The notes: generated from the letters alone by a model not told the origin. 64,000 nucleotides of DNA from Sphingomonas sp. TZW2008 (GCF_002117915.1 NZ_BDJB01000015.1:1-64000), one strand, 5' to 3'; counted from the first letter of the stretch, positions 34,356 through 44,895 are shown. Made by a program: numbers and translations.

Positions 34356-37300
34356 TCAGTGAAAGTCGTGCGACTTGAAGCGCACGACGTCCTCAGGATC
34401 CATGCCCTCCGCATGGGGCGGCCAGTAGCAGTTGCGCGGCTCCGGGCTCCACTCCTTGTCGCCACGGTCGGGCGAGCCGGGGTGCTGGGCGGCATCGCCG
34501 CGGCCAGTGCGGTGCGGGAACGACATGTCGCCGACGCGGTGGAGAAGGTCGCCGTGGTCGACGATGCGGTCGCAGATGACGTGGATGACCTCGCCTTCCT
34601 TCTGCACCCGCCCCTTTAGGCCGACCATGGAGGCGGACATCACGGTGCGGCGCTGCGCCTCAAAACGGTCGGGCCAGAGGATGCCGTTGGCGATCCCGGT
34701 CTCATCCTCGATCGTGATGAACAGCACGCCCTTGGCGGAGCCGGGCTTCTGGCGGACGAGGATGATGCCGGCGACCTCGACGTAGCGGCCGTCGCGCACG
34801 CTGGAGAGATCCGCGCAGCGCGTCACGCCGCGCCGTGTCAGCTCGTCGCGCACGAACGACAGCGGATGCGCGCGAAGCGACAGCTGCAGGTTGCGGTAAT
34901 CCTCGATCACCTCTCGGCCGTCGGTGAGCGAGCGGAGCTGCACCTCTGGCTCGATCCCCTCGGCGCTCTGCGTCTCGGCTGCACGATCGGCTGCGGCGAA
35001 AAGCGGCAGCGGCGCCTCGCCGAGCCCCCTCACCTTCCACAGCCCCTGCCGGCGATCGGCGCCGAAGCTGTGGAAGGCGTCGCCGTCCGCCAGCTTCTCG
35101 ATCGCGGCGCGCTGCGCGCCGGAGCGGCGCCACACGTCCTCGACGCTCTCGTAGGCCGTCGTGCTGCGCGCCGCGACGATCTTGGCGCCATCCGCGTTCG
35201 AAAGCCCACGGATCTGCCTGAGGCCGAGCCGCACGGCCAGGTAGCGGCCGCCTGTCCGCTCGAGCGTGCAATCCCACCGGCTCGCGTTGACGCAGGGGGG
35301 ACGAACCTCGACGCCGTGCTCGCGCGCGTCGCGCACGATCTGCGCCGGCGCGTAAAAACCCATGGGCTGCGCGTTCATCAGCGCGGCGCAGAAGACGTCG
35401 GGATGGTGGTGCTTCATCCACGAAGACGCGTAGGAGATCTTGGCGAAGCTGGCGGCGTGGCTCTCGGGAAAGCCGTAGGAGCCGAAGCCTTCGAGCTGGC
35501 GGAAGGTGCGCTCGGCGAACTCGCGCGGGTAGCCGCGCGCGACCATGCCCTCGATCAGCTTCTCGCTAAAGTGGCTGACCCCGCCGGTGAACTTGAAGGT
35601 CGCCATGGCGCGGCGCAGCTGATCCGCCTCGGCAGGTGTGAAGCCGGCGCCGACGATCGCCACCTTCATGGCCTGCTCCTGGAAGAGCGGCACGCCGAGC
35701 GTCTTCTCGAGCACCGCGCGCAGCTCGGGGCGCGGGTACTCCGGCCGCTCAAGACCCTCGCGTCGGCGCAGGTAGGGGTGGACCATGTCGCCCTGGATCG
35801 GACCCGGCCGCACGATCGCGACCTGGATGACGAGATCGTAGAAGCGCCGCGGCTTCATCCGCGGCAGCATGCTCATCTGCGCGCGACTCTCGATCTGGAA
35901 GGTGCCGAGCGTGTCCGCCTTCTGGATCATGGCATAGACGTCAGGATCGTCGTCCTGCAGGTCGGCCAGCCCGACGCGGATGCCCTTGTCCTGCTCGAGC
36001 AGGTTGAAGGCCCGGTTCATGCAGCCGAGCATCCCCAAGCCGAGAACGTCCACCTTCATGAACTTGAGGGAGTCGATGTCGTCCTTGTCCCACTCGATGA
36101 TCTGGCGGTCTTCCATCGCCGCGGGCTCGATCGGCACCAGATCGTCGAGCCGATCATGGGTCAGCACGAAGCCGCCCGGGTGCTGTGACATGTGGCGAGG
36201 CACGCCGATCAGCTTGCGCGCGAGGTCCAGCGTCAGCCGCAGCCGCCGATCGGCAATGTCTAGGTTCAGCTCCTCGACCTGCTTCTCGCCGACGCCCTCC
36301 GCCGACCAGCCCCAGACCAGCCCGGCCAGCGAGGAAGTCAAATCCTCCGGCAAGCCCAACGCCTTGCCGACGTCGCGTACCGCGCCGCGCGCGCGGTAGC
36401 GGGTCACGACCGCGGTCAGCGCGGCGCGGTCACGCCCGTAGGTCTCGTAGATCCACTGAATGATCTCCTCGCGGCGCTCATGCTCGAAGTCGACGTCGAT
36501 GTCGGGCGGCTCGCGTCGCTCGCCCGACACGAAGCGCTCGAACAGCAGCTCGTGCTTGATCGGGTCGATCGAGGTCACGCCGAGCACGAAGCATACGCAA
36601 CTGTTCGCGGCCGAGCCACGGCCCTGGCACAGGATCCCGCGCCGGCGCGCCTCACGAACGATGGCATAGACGGTGAGGAAATACGGCGCGTAGCCCAGCT
36701 CGCCGATCAGCCGCATCTCATGCGCGATCTGTGTGGTGTAGGCCTCCGGCACGTTGCCGTCGAACATCCGCTCGACCGCCTCGGTCGCCAGCTTCTGCAA
36801 GGCCTCCTGCGCCGTCAGCCCCTCGATCAGGCGCTCGTGTGGGTACTGGTAGGCCAGCTCGCCGAGGTCGAAAGCGCAGAGCTTGGCGATGTCGACGCTC
36901 GCCTGCAGCGCATCGGGATAGGCGCGGAAGCGGCGCACCATCTCGTCCGGCGATTTCAGCGCTCGATCGGCGTTCACCTCGCGGCGGTAGCCGAGCTCGT
37001 CGACGGTGCATTTCTCGCGCACCGCGGTGACGACGTCCTGCAGCAGCCGTGCCTCGGGCGCGTGGTAGAGCACGGCGCCGGTCACGACGGCGCGCACGCC
37101 GGCGCCGCCCGCCTGTCGTGCGAGTGCGTCGATGCGGACCGCGTCGCCCGGCCGGCGCCGCTGGTAGAGCGCCATGTAGCCGCGGCGCCCGTAGACCGCC
37201 TTGAGGTCCTTCAGCGCGGCCAGGTTCTCATCGTCTGCCTCGTGCGGCAGCAGGATGGCGATGACGCCCTCGGACCATGGCTCGAGGTCGTGCCAGTGGA

Positions 37301-37619
37301 GCAGGCATCCGCCCTTCCCTGCCCGCTTCTTGCCGACAGTGAGCAGCCGCGTGATCCGCGACCAGGCGGGGCGGTCGGTGGGGTAGAGCAGCAGACGCCG
37401 GCCGCAGGAGAGATCCACGCGTGTGCCGGCGATCGAGCGCACGCCGGTGGCCTTCTGCGCCTCCCATGCGCGCACGACGCCTCCGACCGTGCCGATATCG
37501 CTGACGCCGATCGCGGGATAGCCGAGCAGCGCCGCGGCCGCGAACAGCTCCTCGGGCGACGATGCGCCGCGCAGCAGCGAGAAGTGGGTGAGCACCTGCA
37601 GCTCGACATAGTGGGTCAT
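34356..37619 (-). CDS. dnaE2: Error-prone DNA polymerase DnaE2 (ImuC)
   Basis: This 1087-residue protein is a C-family polymerase used for damage-induced translesion synthesis. The N-terminal PHP domain begins [21 protein letters not shown]; the catalytic Asp cluster is [14 protein letters not shown]; the C-terminal OB-fold contains [16 protein letters not shown]. Length fits DnaE2 rather than the replicative DnaE1. It starts at the ATG at 37619, overlapping the imuB stop (ATGA). With ImuA and ImuB it forms the SOS mutasome, here carried on accessory DNA. Confidence 0.93.
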   Translation of the reverse strand: MTHYVELQVLTHFSLLRGASSPEELFAAAALLGYPAIGVSDIGTVGGVVRAWEAQKATGVRSIAGTRVDLSCGRRLLLYPTDRPAWSRITRLLTVGKKRAGKGGCLLHWHDLEPWSEGVIAILLPHEADDENLAALKDLKAVYGRRGYMALYQRRRPGDAVRIDALARQAGGAGVRAVVTGAVLYHAPEARLLQDVVTAVREKCTVDELGYRREVNADRALKSPDEMVRRFRAYPDALQASVDIAKLCAFDLGELAYQYPHERLIEGLTAQEALQKLATEAVERMFDGNVPEAYTTQIAHEMRLIGELGYAPYFLTVYAIVREARRRGILCQGRGSAANSCVCFVLGVTSIDPIKHELLFERFVSGERREPPDIDVDFEHERREEIIQWIYETYGRDRAALTAVVTRYRARGAVRDVGKALGLPEDLTSSLAGLVWGWSAEGVGEKQVEELNLDIADRRLRLTLDLARKLIGVPRHMSQHPGGFVLTHDRLDDLVPIEPAAMEDRQIIEWDKDDIDSLKFMKVDVLGLGMLGCMNRAFNLLEQDKGIRVGLADLQDDDPDVYAMIQKADTLGTFQIESRAQMSMLPRMKPRRFYDLVIQVAIVRPGPIQGDMVHPYLRRREGLERPEYPRPELRAVLEKTLGVPLFQEQAMKVAIVGAGFTPAEADQLRRAMATFKFTGGVSHFSEKLIEGMVARGYPREFAERTFRQLEGFGSYGFPESHAASFAKISYASSWMKHHHPDVFCAALMNAQPMGFYAPAQIVRDAREHGVEVRPPCVNASRWDCTLERTGGRYLAVRLGLRQIRGLSNADGAKIVAARSTTAYESVEDVWRRSGAQRAAIEKLADGDAFHSFGADRRQGLWKVRGLGEAPLPLFAAADRAAETQSAEGIEPEVQLRSLTDGREVIEDYRNLQLSLRAHPLSFVRDELTRRGVTRCADLSSVRDGRYVEVAGIILVRQKPGSAKGVLFITIEDETGIANGILWPDRFEAQRRTVMSASMVGLKGRVQKEGEVIHVICDRIVDHGDLLHRVGDMSFPHRTGRGDAAQHPGSPDRGDKEWSPEPRNCYWPPHAEGMDPEDVVRFKSHDFH

Positions 37620-39400
37620 CCGAAGACCCCGTGCATCCACCAGGAAAGGTCCCCGGTGTCGTCCTCGAAGCCGTCGCCACGGCGGAACACCCAGAAGCGG
37701 CCGCCCGCATCGTCCTCGACGCGGTAATAGTCGCGTACCGCCCACACCTCGGCATCACGGCGCCACCACTCGCCATGGACACGCTCGGGCCCATCGCCGG
37801 CGACGATCTTGTACGTCTTGCCGCGCCACTCGAAGCGACGCGGTGGCTGGTCGGGCATCAGCGCCATCACGCGCGCGAGCGGCTCGGGTCGCGCGAAAAG
37901 CCGGATGGGTCGTGGCCACTTCGGCCAAGGTCCAGGCATTTCGTTCGGGTCGGAGCGAGTGACGGCTCGCTCGGGCACGTGGCTCTCGACCGGCGCCACC
38001 CGGAAGACGGCACGCGGGCCAATCCTGCCGGCGATCACGTCGACGAGCCGGGCGGGGTCCCGCACCAGCGCCTCGCCGGCGAGCACCGCGCCGAGGTCGA
38101 CCGCGTCGAGCGGCTCGGTATGCGGGGCGACGAGCCAGAACTGCTCGAGGCCCATGCCCGGGTCGATTCGCTCGATCTTCAGCTTCAGCAGCCGTAGCAG
38201 GTGCGGCACCTCCCGCGTCGGCCGCGACGTGCCAACGGCGACCACCTGCTCGGTGCCATCGACGCGCAGGCCGGTAAGCCGCAGCGCGCGCGCGCCAATC
38301 CCGCGCTCCTGCAGCACGTTGGCGAGGTCGCGCAGCAGGTCGCCCATGACCTGCTCGATCGCCTCGGCGGTGCCGATCGGCTCGAGCAGCCGGCGCTCGA
38401 CGAGCGGCACCTCGGCATCCTCACGCGGCGTAATCGGCTCCGCGACCGCGCCCAGCGCCTGGTCGAGCCGCGTGATCGCCGGCAGGCCGAGGCGGCGCGC
38501 GAGCGGACCGCGCGCGACCGGCAACAGATCCGCGATCGTCTCGAAGCCGAAGCGCCGTGCGGCGCTGAGCGCGCTCGGAGCGAGCCGCAGTGCCGCGATC
38601 GGCAGCAGCGCAAGCGCGCTGGCGGTTGCACCCGGCGCCGCTCGGATCAGGTCGCCGCGGCCGTAGCGCGCGAGCGCGTGCGCCGCGCCGGGCGTGTCCG
38701 CGACCGCCACGCGTGCCGTGAAGCCTGCCCGCCTGCAGAAGGCGATCAGACGCCGGCAGAACCTCTCCTCGCCGCCGTGCAGGTGCTCGCAACCGGCAAG
38801 ATCGATCCAGAGGCCATCCTTCGGAGAAACGGCCGCGATCGGCGACCAGCGGCGCACCGCGAGGAGCGCAAGGCGGTCGAGCAGCGCGGCGTCGGCTTCC
38901 GGTTCGGCCGGACGGAAATCGAGATCCGACACAAGCGCGCGTGCGTGGGTCGCTGCCATGCCGGGATGCACGCCCAGCGCACGCGCGTCGTCGCACGCGG
39001 CGACCACCTCCTCGCGCCGGCCGACTTTGTCGATCAGCGCCAGGGGCGCGTGCTCAAGCGGCTTCGCTAAGGGCGCGCTGATACGCGGCGTCGATGTCGC
39101 TGCCTTGTAGGGGTGACTAGCCGCCTCAGAGCGCCGGCCGAGCTCGCGCATGGGCGGCTGCGCGTGCGTCGGCAAGGTCGCTATCTGCGCCTCGACGTCA
39201 CCCCGTGATGGTAGCTCATCCGGCGCCCAGCGCGCGCCTGGCCGCCAGCCGCCGCCACGCGGAACGGAGCAGGCACCTGGATCGTCGTCGACGGGTAGCT
39301 GGAGCGGAAGCCGGTCAGGCAGCCGCGTGGCGGACCGTTCCAGCCGTCTCAGCCGCTCGATGGCCAAGTGCGGCAGGAACAGCGAGACGACCCGTCTCAT
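37616..39400 (-). CDS. imuB: ImuB, catalytically inactive Y-family polymerase adaptor
   Basis: This 594-residue protein has the Y-family polymerase fold ([44 protein letters not shown]). Where active enzymes have catalytic acids near the N-terminus, it reads [16 protein letters not shown] without them, as is known for ImuB, which bridges ImuC to the sliding clamp. About 75 extra residues (roughly 35-110, Pro/Arg-rich) separate the first strand from [20 protein letters not shown]; this insertion is longer than I expect in ImuB. It overlaps imuA by 86 bases and dnaE2 by 4. Confidence 0.9.
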   Translation of the reverse strand: MRRVVSLFLPHLAIERLRRLERSATRLPDRLPLQLPVDDDPGACSVPRGGGWRPGARWAPDELPSRGDVEAQIATLPTHAQPPMRELGRRSEAASHPYKAATSTPRISAPLAKPLEHAPLALIDKVGRREEVVAACDDARALGVHPGMAATHARALVSDLDFRPAEPEADAALLDRLALLAVRRWSPIAAVSPKDGLWIDLAGCEHLHGGEERFCRRLIAFCRRAGFTARVAVADTPGAAHALARYGRGDLIRAAPGATASALALLPIAALRLAPSALSAARRFGFETIADLLPVARGPLARRLGLPAITRLDQALGAVAEPITPREDAEVPLVERRLLEPIGTAEAIEQVMGDLLRDLANVLQERGIGARALRLTGLRVDGTEQVVAVGTSRPTREVPHLLRLLKLKIERIDPGMGLEQFWLVAPHTEPLDAVDLGAVLAGEALVRDPARLVDVIAGRIGPRAVFRVAPVESHVPERAVTRSDPNEMPGPWPKWPRPIRLFARPEPLARVMALMPDQPPRRFEWRGKTYKIVAGDGPERVHGEWWRRDAEVWAVRDYYRVEDDAGGRFWVFRRGDGFEDDTGDLSWWMHGVFG

Positions 39401-40076
39401 CGCTGCCCTCCACGATCAGAGAAAAGGATTCACCGCCCCGCTGCCGAGCAAGCTCGACACTCCAGCGCGGTCGGCCGACGCCTTGCACCGCAAGCCGCTC
39501 CGACGGCGCGCTCCCGATCCGCCAGCGCGTCCACGCCGCCGAAGGCTCCGCCAGCGGGTCTTGGTCTCGCGCTTTCCGGCGCCGGAGGAGCAACACCGGA
39601 ATGTCAGCTTCGCCCGCGACCAACTGAAGCCGCCGTGTCGCAACCATTGAGACCTTCGATGCCTCAGCGACGATTGCCGATGGCGTGCCGTCCCGGACCG
39701 CGTCCTCGACAACGGCGAGCAACGCCGCGTCATCCCGCGGCTGAGCATAGATGACGCTATCCGCTGGTAGACCTGCCTGAGCCAACCCGGGAGCATAGAG
39801 GTCGGTACGGCAACTCGCCCATAGCACTGGTCCCCCGCTCGCTTGCGCTTCCCGTGCCGCAATTCCGGCGAGAAATAGCTTCGTGGCCGCGTCGTCGACG
39901 AGGGATGCCGTCAGAGCGGCCGCTTCATGGAGCGCCCCCGCACGCAGCCCCCCTGCCCCAAGCCGCCCATCGATCTGATCCAGGCCAAACGGCAGGACGC
40001 GGAAGTCCGAAAGCGGGCTCGCGACCGCGCGAAGCTGGGCTATGGTGGACGGCAGAGAATCGGAAACGGGGAACAT
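39315..40076 (-). CDS. imuA: ImuA, RecA/SulA-like mutasome protein
   Basis: This 253-residue protein is the first gene of the imuA-imuB-dnaE2 operon. It has the RecA-like ImuA core: VLPFGLDQIDGRLGAGGL, ALHEAAA, VLWASCRTDLYAPGLAQAGL and RLQLVAGEADIPVLLLRRR. No full Walker A lysine motif is seen at the expected place. ImuA is needed for mutagenesis by the DnaE2 mutasome. The start at 40076 lies 20 bases below a LexA-type operator. Confidence 0.88.
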   Translation of the reverse strand: MFPVSDSLPSTIAQLRAVASPLSDFRVLPFGLDQIDGRLGAGGLRAGALHEAAALTASLVDDAATKLFLAGIAAREAQASGGPVLWASCRTDLYAPGLAQAGLPADSVIYAQPRDDAALLAVVEDAVRDGTPSAIVAEASKVSMVATRRLQLVAGEADIPVLLLRRRKARDQDPLAEPSAAWTRWRIGSAPSERLAVQGVGRPRWSVELARQRGGESFSLIVEGSDETGRLAVPAALGHRAAETAGTVRHAAA

Positions 40077-40095
40077 GGGACTCTAGACTCGACTC

Positions 40096-40110
40096 GTTCC
40101 CTTTATGTTC
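40096..40110. promoter_or_regulatory. LexA (SOS) operator of the mutasome operon
   Basis: The sequence GTTC-N7-GTTC is the direct-repeat SOS box of alphaproteobacteria. It lies 20 bases upstream of imuA, so imuA, imuB, dnaE2 and the trailing small gene should be induced by DNA damage. Confidence 0.8.
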
Positions 40111-40263
40111 CGTAAAAGGTCGGAGTCGGTCAAGGCGGTTTAAGATCGTTCCGTCGCGTCCGGCTCTGCCAGCTAGATCGCACCGGATCCGATCCAATTC
40201 GATCACATCAGCTCTTTGGCCCCTCGCCCTCGACACTACCTTGGTCGAGAACGGAGGGACGGG

Positions 40264-40677
40264 ATGGGCGATATCGATAAGGCGAGCGCGATTTCGCTCA
40301 TGCAAGACGCCTTGGCGATCCTGGACGCGCTTCCCGACGACAAGAGCCTCACGGCTTGTCACCTGCAGGCAGCGATCGACTGCGCGACAGGCGCTCTTCC
40401 GCTCCGCACCGGAGAGATGCTCGATCCCGACCTGATCGACAGAGTTCTAGGACCCTCGGTTTCGACAGCGTTGGGACCGTCTGACCTCACGTTCCCGACT
40501 ATGCGGATTTCTCCCGACGTGGCACTCTCCGAGCAGCTCACATCAGAGGAAAAGCATGACCGTCGCAGAGGTCGAAATGGAGGTGGACCGGCTTCGCACC
40601 CTGGCCACCCACGACACCGAGGCCGCAGCAGCCGGCGCGGCCGAGCTTCGCACGACCGTATTGCTGGAGATCGCTGA
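40264..40677 (+). CDS. Hypothetical protein, possibly with a shifted 3' end
   Basis: The ATG at 40264 has a strong GGAGGG site. About 97 residues look like a real protein (DKASAISLMQDALAILDALP, CHLQAAIDCATGALPLR). The last 40 residues are Arg/Gly/His-rich and lie over the next gene in another frame, which is typical of reading past the natural end. One frame over, a TGA at 40557-40559 would overlap the next ATG in the usual ATGA manner, so a one-base change near the 3' end is possible. No domain is recognised. Confidence 0.5.
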   Translation: MGDIDKASAISLMQDALAILDALPDDKSLTACHLQAAIDCATGALPLRTGEMLDPDLIDRVLGPSVSTALGPSDLTFPTMRISPDVALSEQLTSEEKHDRRRGRNGGGPASHPGHPRHRGRSSRRGRASHDRIAGDR

Positions 40678-40750
40678 CGGAGCGCACGATGCCGTGGCTC
40701 TGGCGAAAGCCGCCCTGGTCACCATCGACGAGGACATAGGCGGCGACTGA
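40556..40750 (+). CDS. Small hypothetical helical protein
   Basis: This 64-residue, acidic, predicted helical protein (MTVAEVEMEVDRLRTLATHD) has an AGAGG site just upstream. It sits between the preceding hypothetical gene and the UvrD-like helicase, 16 bases before the latter, so it probably shares that transcript. No known family is recognised. Confidence 0.5.
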   Translation: MTVAEVEMEVDRLRTLATHDTEAAAAGAAELRTTVLLEIADGAHDAVALAKAALVTIDEDIGGD

Positions 40751-42052
40751 CCTGCCCGACGGCACAATGAAGCTCACCGAAGAACAGCAAGCGATCATCG
40801 CCCGACGGCCGACACAGACAATCAAAGTCAGCGCCTTCGCCGGCTGCGCGAAGACGTCGACCTTGGAGCGGTATGCTCGGGCTTGGCCGATGCCGAGCCT
40901 CTATCTCGCCTTCAATCGCTCGATTGCCGACGAGGCCCGCGGGCGCTTTCCGCCATGCTGCGAGACGAGAACGGCTCACAGTTTCGCCTATCGCGCGCTA
41001 GATATTCGCAGGCGCGGTAACGTCGTTCCGAAGCTTCGGCAGGAGCATCTCAGGCCCTATGAGCAGCACTTGGACGGCGTCGCCGGCATGACGGACGGTC
41101 AGGTCCGGACGGCCGTGATCCGGACGATCGAGAACTTCGCCATGGATGCCGGCGCCGTATTCAAGCCCGAGCACTGTACGGCCAAGACCGAAGGCCAGCG
41201 TTTGGAAATCCGCCGCATGGCTGCGGCCGTCACGGGCGAAATGCTCCGCTTCGAGGAGCATCAACACGCTATCACCCACGACCTCTACCTGAAGCGCTTC
41301 GAGCTCTACCATCGCATCGAAGGTCCCTACAAATACCTCCTCCTGGACGAGAGCCAGGACCTTTCCCCGGTGCTCATCTCGATCGTCGAGAAAGCGAACT
41401 TGCCAACCGTCGTGGTCGGTGACCCATGGCAATCAATCTACCGCTTTCGTGGCGCAGTCGACGCGATGGACGCCTTCAATGCGCCTGAGCTTCCGCTTAC
41501 GCAAAGCTGGCGCTTTGGCCCAGAGATCGCCCGGATCGCTAATTACGTCCTGCGCCACAGCTCGCGGCCGCCGAGAGCCAAGATCAAGGGCAACCCCGCG
41601 CGCGAAACCACCGTCTCCCGCTATACTGGCAGGGTCCGCCCTGGCCGGGGCACCGCGATCCTCGCCCGAACCAACGCGCGGTTGTTCGACAGCCTCGTCA
41701 ACATCGATCGCGCCTTCCACCTTGTGGGCGGCCTCGCAGACCTAACCCGGCAGCTACTTTCCGCATACGCGCTCTGGAAAGGGCGATTGGGCGATGTCCT
41801 CGACCCCGGCGTCCAGCGCTTCTCGAGCTGGCGGGCACTCGATCACGCTGCCGAGATCGGCGACGGTGAGGCTCGCCGCCTCCGCGACATCATCCAGAAG
41901 CATGGCGATCGGCTACCGTCGCTGCTCGAGCGCTTGAAGGGACACCACAAAGACGACGAGGCGGAAGCTGAACTAGTGGTCAGTACCGCACACCGCTCGA
42001 AGGGGCGCGAGTGGGACGTCGTATATGTACTGGACGACTTCGAGAACCCTAG

Positions 42053-42913
42053 AGGCTGTTATGAACCTGCAGCGAGTGTGGCAGCCTGCTTCATCATGAG
42101 ACAAGCGAAAGCGACGACGTGAAGTCCGGCGAGTGTTTCGGGATAACGTTCATAGTCTTTGACGAGGCGCCGGAAGCGGGTGGCCCAAGCGAATGAACGC
42201 TCCACCACCCAGCGCCGCGGCAGCAGGACGAAGCCGCGCTTGGCTTCCGGCAGTTTGACGACCTCGAGCGAGATGCCGTGTTCGGCCGCGGCGTTGGCGG
42301 CCCGTTCGCCGGTATAACCCTGATCGACATAGGCGACTTCGACATGGTTTTCGGTGACAGCCTGCACGGTGCGGGCAAGCCGTTCAACCTCGCCACGATC
42401 GTCAGCGCTGGCTGGCGTAACGTGCAGCGCAAGCAGGTGCCCCAGCGTATCGACGGCTATGTGGATCTTCGAGCCCTTCTTGCGCTTGCCGCCGTCATAG
42501 CCCGCACGCTCGCCGCTCTCCGGCGTGGAACGCAGCGTTCGACTGTCGATGATCGCGGCACCGGGTTCGGCCTTTCGCCCTGCCGCCAGCCGCAGTACGC
42601 TCCGCAGATCGTCCACCATCGCCTCGAAGCAGCCCGCCGCCAGCCAGCGCTGCGTCTGCTGGTACACCGCTGCCCAAGGTGGCAGGTCGTTCGGCATCCA
42701 GCGCCACGGCGCGCCTGTCTTCACGATGTAGCGAAGGCCGTTGAACACCTCGCGCAGGTCATGCTCCCGCTGCCCGGCATCCTCACGCTGCAAAAGTAGA
42801 TACGGGACTACCAGCGACCACTCCTCGTCGCCAACGTCAGACGGGTACGGCTTACGGCAAATGCTCATCCAACCCCGGATGAATCTGCCTCGCTCACAAG
42901 TCCATAACAGCCT
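42053..42913 (-). mobile_element. IS5-family insertion sequence (861 bp)
   Basis: The element runs from AGGCTGTTATG to CATAACAGCCT, giving terminal inverted repeats of at least 11 bases. It is flanked by CTAG duplications at 42049-42052 and 42914-42917. A 4-bp CTAG target is characteristic of the IS5 family. The single transposase gene is intact, and both ends and duplications are perfect, which suggests recent insertion. Confidence 0.93.
42059..42868 (-). CDS. IS5-family transposase
   Basis: This 269-residue DDE transposase has the N-terminal MSICRKPYPSDVGDEEWSLV and the DUF4096-type region WRWMPNDLPPWAAVYQQTQRW. The catalytic residues lie in AIIDSRT (Asp), YVDQGYTG (Asp) and VVERSFAW (Glu, in the Y-(2)-R-(3)-E-like region). 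It occupies nearly the whole element in one frame, with no frameshift between two half-genes as in some IS5 subgroups. Confidence 0.92.
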   Translation of the reverse strand: MSICRKPYPSDVGDEEWSLVVPYLLLQREDAGQREHDLREVFNGLRYIVKTGAPWRWMPNDLPPWAAVYQQTQRWLAAGCFEAMVDDLRSVLRLAAGRKAEPGAAIIDSRTLRSTPESGERAGYDGGKRKKGSKIHIAVDTLGHLLALHVTPASADDRGEVERLARTVQAVTENHVEVAYVDQGYTGERAANAAAEHGISLEVVKLPEAKRGFVLLPRRWVVERSFAWATRFRRLVKDYERYPETLAGLHVVAFACLMMKQAATLAAGS

Positions 42914-43062
42914 CTAGCGAGTTCGTCAAGCGCCGCCAGACAGATCCGAACAAGACCGAGGAGATGGACCAGGAGGTCAATCTTCTCTACGTCGCCCTAT
43001 CCCGTGCGGTCCGCGAGCTTCACCTAGCGCCGGATCTCTTCGCCGCACTTGCTTGAGCACCG

Positions 43063-43728
43063 TTATAGCGGCTCGGGCGTCGACAGGCTCGGTCGAGTAG
43101 GCAAATTGCCGTCGGGACGACGAACTAAAGTTATGACGTGACCCGACCGGGGGCCGAAGGTCATTTCGTCGGCGACAAGTTCATGAGTCGTTGAGGAGCC
43201 GAAATATCGGGTGGGACCATGCCACCGCTGACCTTCAATAAGCGCGACGCGGTATGTACCTGGTGGAACAGCAATGGACGCCTCACTATTCCGATGAACA
43301 AAGATCGAAATTACATGCCGATCATCGGATCGCCGGCGGAGCTGCACTACGGCGTTTGCATCTCCGGCCTGAACGCCCAGAGTCGATGTTGCGGAACTCG
43401 GGTCAACGTCTTCGGCAACGGCGACACTGCCGTTCGATGGAAAGGCAACCTCCGGCTCTCGATCGGGAAGAAGCCAACCCGCTCGTTTAAGCTGCAAGCC
43501 GGCAGGAATCGCCATCGCCACAAACGAGAGCAATAGGATCAGGCCCTGCGCCGGATGGGGCTTCAGCACGGCGCCACGGAAGCGACCCCGCTGATAATCA
43601 TGGCCGCGATTAATCTCGTCGAACCATCCACGCTCTACTCGCGCCTTTTTGTCATTCCAGCGTGTCGGCCCTGCGCCCGATCGAGCGCGGTAGCGGTCGC
43701 GCATGTAATCCCGATCATCAAGTCCCAT
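43063..43728 (-). CDS. Hypothetical single-pass membrane protein
   Basis: This 221-residue protein begins at the ATG at 43728 (MGLDDRDYMRDRYRARSG), which has a very strong purine-rich site (GGGGGAGGGGGG). A cytoplasmic basic N-terminus of about 55 residues precedes one membrane segment (LILLLSFVAMAIPAG). The rest would be periplasmic. A longer TTG start at 43773 is possible but less likely. It is the last gene of the nuclease/CsgG cluster. Function unknown. Confidence 0.6.
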   Translation of the reverse strand: MGLDDRDYMRDRYRARSGAGPTRWNDKKARVERGWFDEINRGHDYQRGRFRGAVLKPHPAQGLILLLSFVAMAIPAGLQLKRAGWLLPDREPEVAFPSNGSVAVAEDVDPSSATSTLGVQAGDANAVVQLRRRSDDRHVISIFVHRNSEASIAVPPGTYRVALIEGQRWHGPTRYFGSSTTHELVADEMTFGPRSGHVITLVRRPDGNLPTRPSLSTPEPL

Positions 43729-43769
43729 TGCCCCCCTCCCCCAAAGAAAACAGAACCTGTTCGATGCGA

Positions 43770-44618
43770 TCAATTTGAGCCTTGGGCTGGGGTCACCGTC
43801 GTTACAGCTACCTGGCGGTCCCGGACAGCGCGAACCTGAGGGACAAGCTTGGCGTAGGCGTCCAGAAGAGCTGCGGATGTCACCTTGGCTATGTCGGTGC
43901 TGTCCCCACCTCCAACCAAGCCGAGCCCGAGACCCGTAAGGCCGCCTGCCAAGATCTTGAGGTCCCGCTTACGCGCAGAGCCGGTGGCAACCGCTTCTTG
44001 TATTCCGGTCTTCACCGACACCAGCGTCAGCATCGTCTGGCTTTCGAGCTTCTTCTGCTTGATACCGCCTAGACCGCCGAAGCCTCCGCCAAGCCCGCCC
44101 AACGCCCCTCCCCGGCTGCCGGCATCTTCGTCCTGATAAACGATCTGCGCCGTCAGCATATAATCTGCGGCGGTAATTGTCGGCCCACCGGTACTGCCCG
44201 CGGTCTGCCCACCGGCCGCAAGCATCCGCTCCCGCTGGAGAGCGTCGAACCCCTCACCCCTGTCCACGACCTGGAAGCAGGCGCTCTGGGCCATAATCAT
44301 CTTGAGCAGCGGGATCGGATCAGCCGTTGCGGTAGAGTAGCCCTGCTGTGCGCGAGCCAAGTTCATCAACGCCGCCATGCCGGGCGGCAACTGCCCGCTG
44401 GCATTGTCCTGCTTTTTGGACTCCACGAGCGCCACAGTCCCGATTGGCGCCGCGCATTTTGGCAGCTCCATGTTCTCGTTCACCATGGTGCCGCCCTTGC
44501 CCATCTTCTGCGCCCACACGGTCGCAGGAGCCATCAAGCTGGCCACGAGCGCGGCCGCGCATAGACTAACCGTTGCCTTTCCCACCTGAACTCTCCCCTT
44601 GAAACGGATTCGGAACAT
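43770..44618 (-). CDS. CsgG/HfaB-like secretion protein
   Basis: This protein of about 282 residues has a signal peptide (VSLCAAALVASLMAPATVWAQ) and a region typical of the CsgG/HfaB fold: ALVESKKQD, CFQVVDRGEGFDALQRERM, YMLTAQIVYQDED and TLVSVKTGIQEAVATGSA. CsgG proteins form outer-membrane channels. There is no lipobox Cys, unlike classical CsgG. A Gly-rich loop (GGALGGLGGGFGGLGG) is inserted in the middle. A GTG at 44585 would reduce the 53-base overlap with the upstream gene and may be the real start. Confidence 0.72.
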   Translation of the reverse strand: MFRIRFKGRVQVGKATVSLCAAALVASLMAPATVWAQKMGKGGTMVNENMELPKCAAPIGTVALVESKKQDNASGQLPPGMAALMNLARAQQGYSTATADPIPLLKMIMAQSACFQVVDRGEGFDALQRERMLAAGGQTAGSTGGPTITAADYMLTAQIVYQDEDAGSRGGALGGLGGGFGGLGGIKQKKLESQTMLTLVSVKTGIQEAVATGSARKRDLKILAGGLTGLGLGLVGGGDSTDIAKVTSAALLDAYAKLVPQVRAVRDRQVAVTTVTPAQGSN

Positions 44619-44895
44619 CGGTGACGGGAGCCGCAGCGGCCCGTTCCGGAAGTGTCGATGCTTGCTCGAGCGCCAGCACGATCGAGTCGACGACGGTCTT
44701 CAGGTCGCGCGCGCGCTCCAGGCCGACAGCATCGATTTGGAAGTCGATATCACCATAGAGCGCAACTCGGTCCGAGCTGTTCTCGATCGTGAGCCGCCCG
44801 ACGCCGAGCGAGCGATCGTCCGCGAACGCACGAAACGAGCCACTCACGACGCAAACTCGGGTTGCGGCGAGTTCGAGCGGACGGATGGCAACCAC
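44566..44895 (-). CDS. Hypothetical protein
   Basis: This 109-residue protein overlaps both neighbours by about 50 bases. It has no signal peptide in this frame. VGRLTIENSSDRVALYGDIDFQI suggests beta strands, followed by a helix rich in Ala and Leu. The overlaps argue for a translationally coupled cluster, though the start could be further in. No domain is recognised. Confidence 0.5.
   Translation of the reverse strand: MVAIRPLELAATRVCVVSGSFRAFADDRSLGVGRLTIENSSDRVALYGDIDFQIDAVGLERARDLKTVVDSIVLALEQASTLPERAAAAPVTDVPNPFQGESSGGKGNG

Larger units (their letters stand above)
40767..43056 (+). pseudogene. UvrD/FBH1-like superfamily 1 helicase interrupted by IS5-family element
   Basis: The gene would encode about 475 residues. 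Motif I is AFAGCAKTS (residues 23-31), motif II LLLDESQDL near 193, QSIYRFRGA follows, and STAHRSKGREWDVV is motif V. At 42049 the frame is cut by the insertion sequence. After the insertion it resumes at 42918 and ends with EVNLLYVALSRAVRELHL (motif VI). Removing the element and one CTAG copy gives an in-frame DDFENPSEFVKRR. The interrupted product lacks motif VI and should be inactive. Confidence 0.9.

Noticed and set aside
34866..36188. 440-codon plus-strand frame opposite dnaE2
   Set aside because: dnaE2 shows polymerase motifs throughout; the opposite frame has none.
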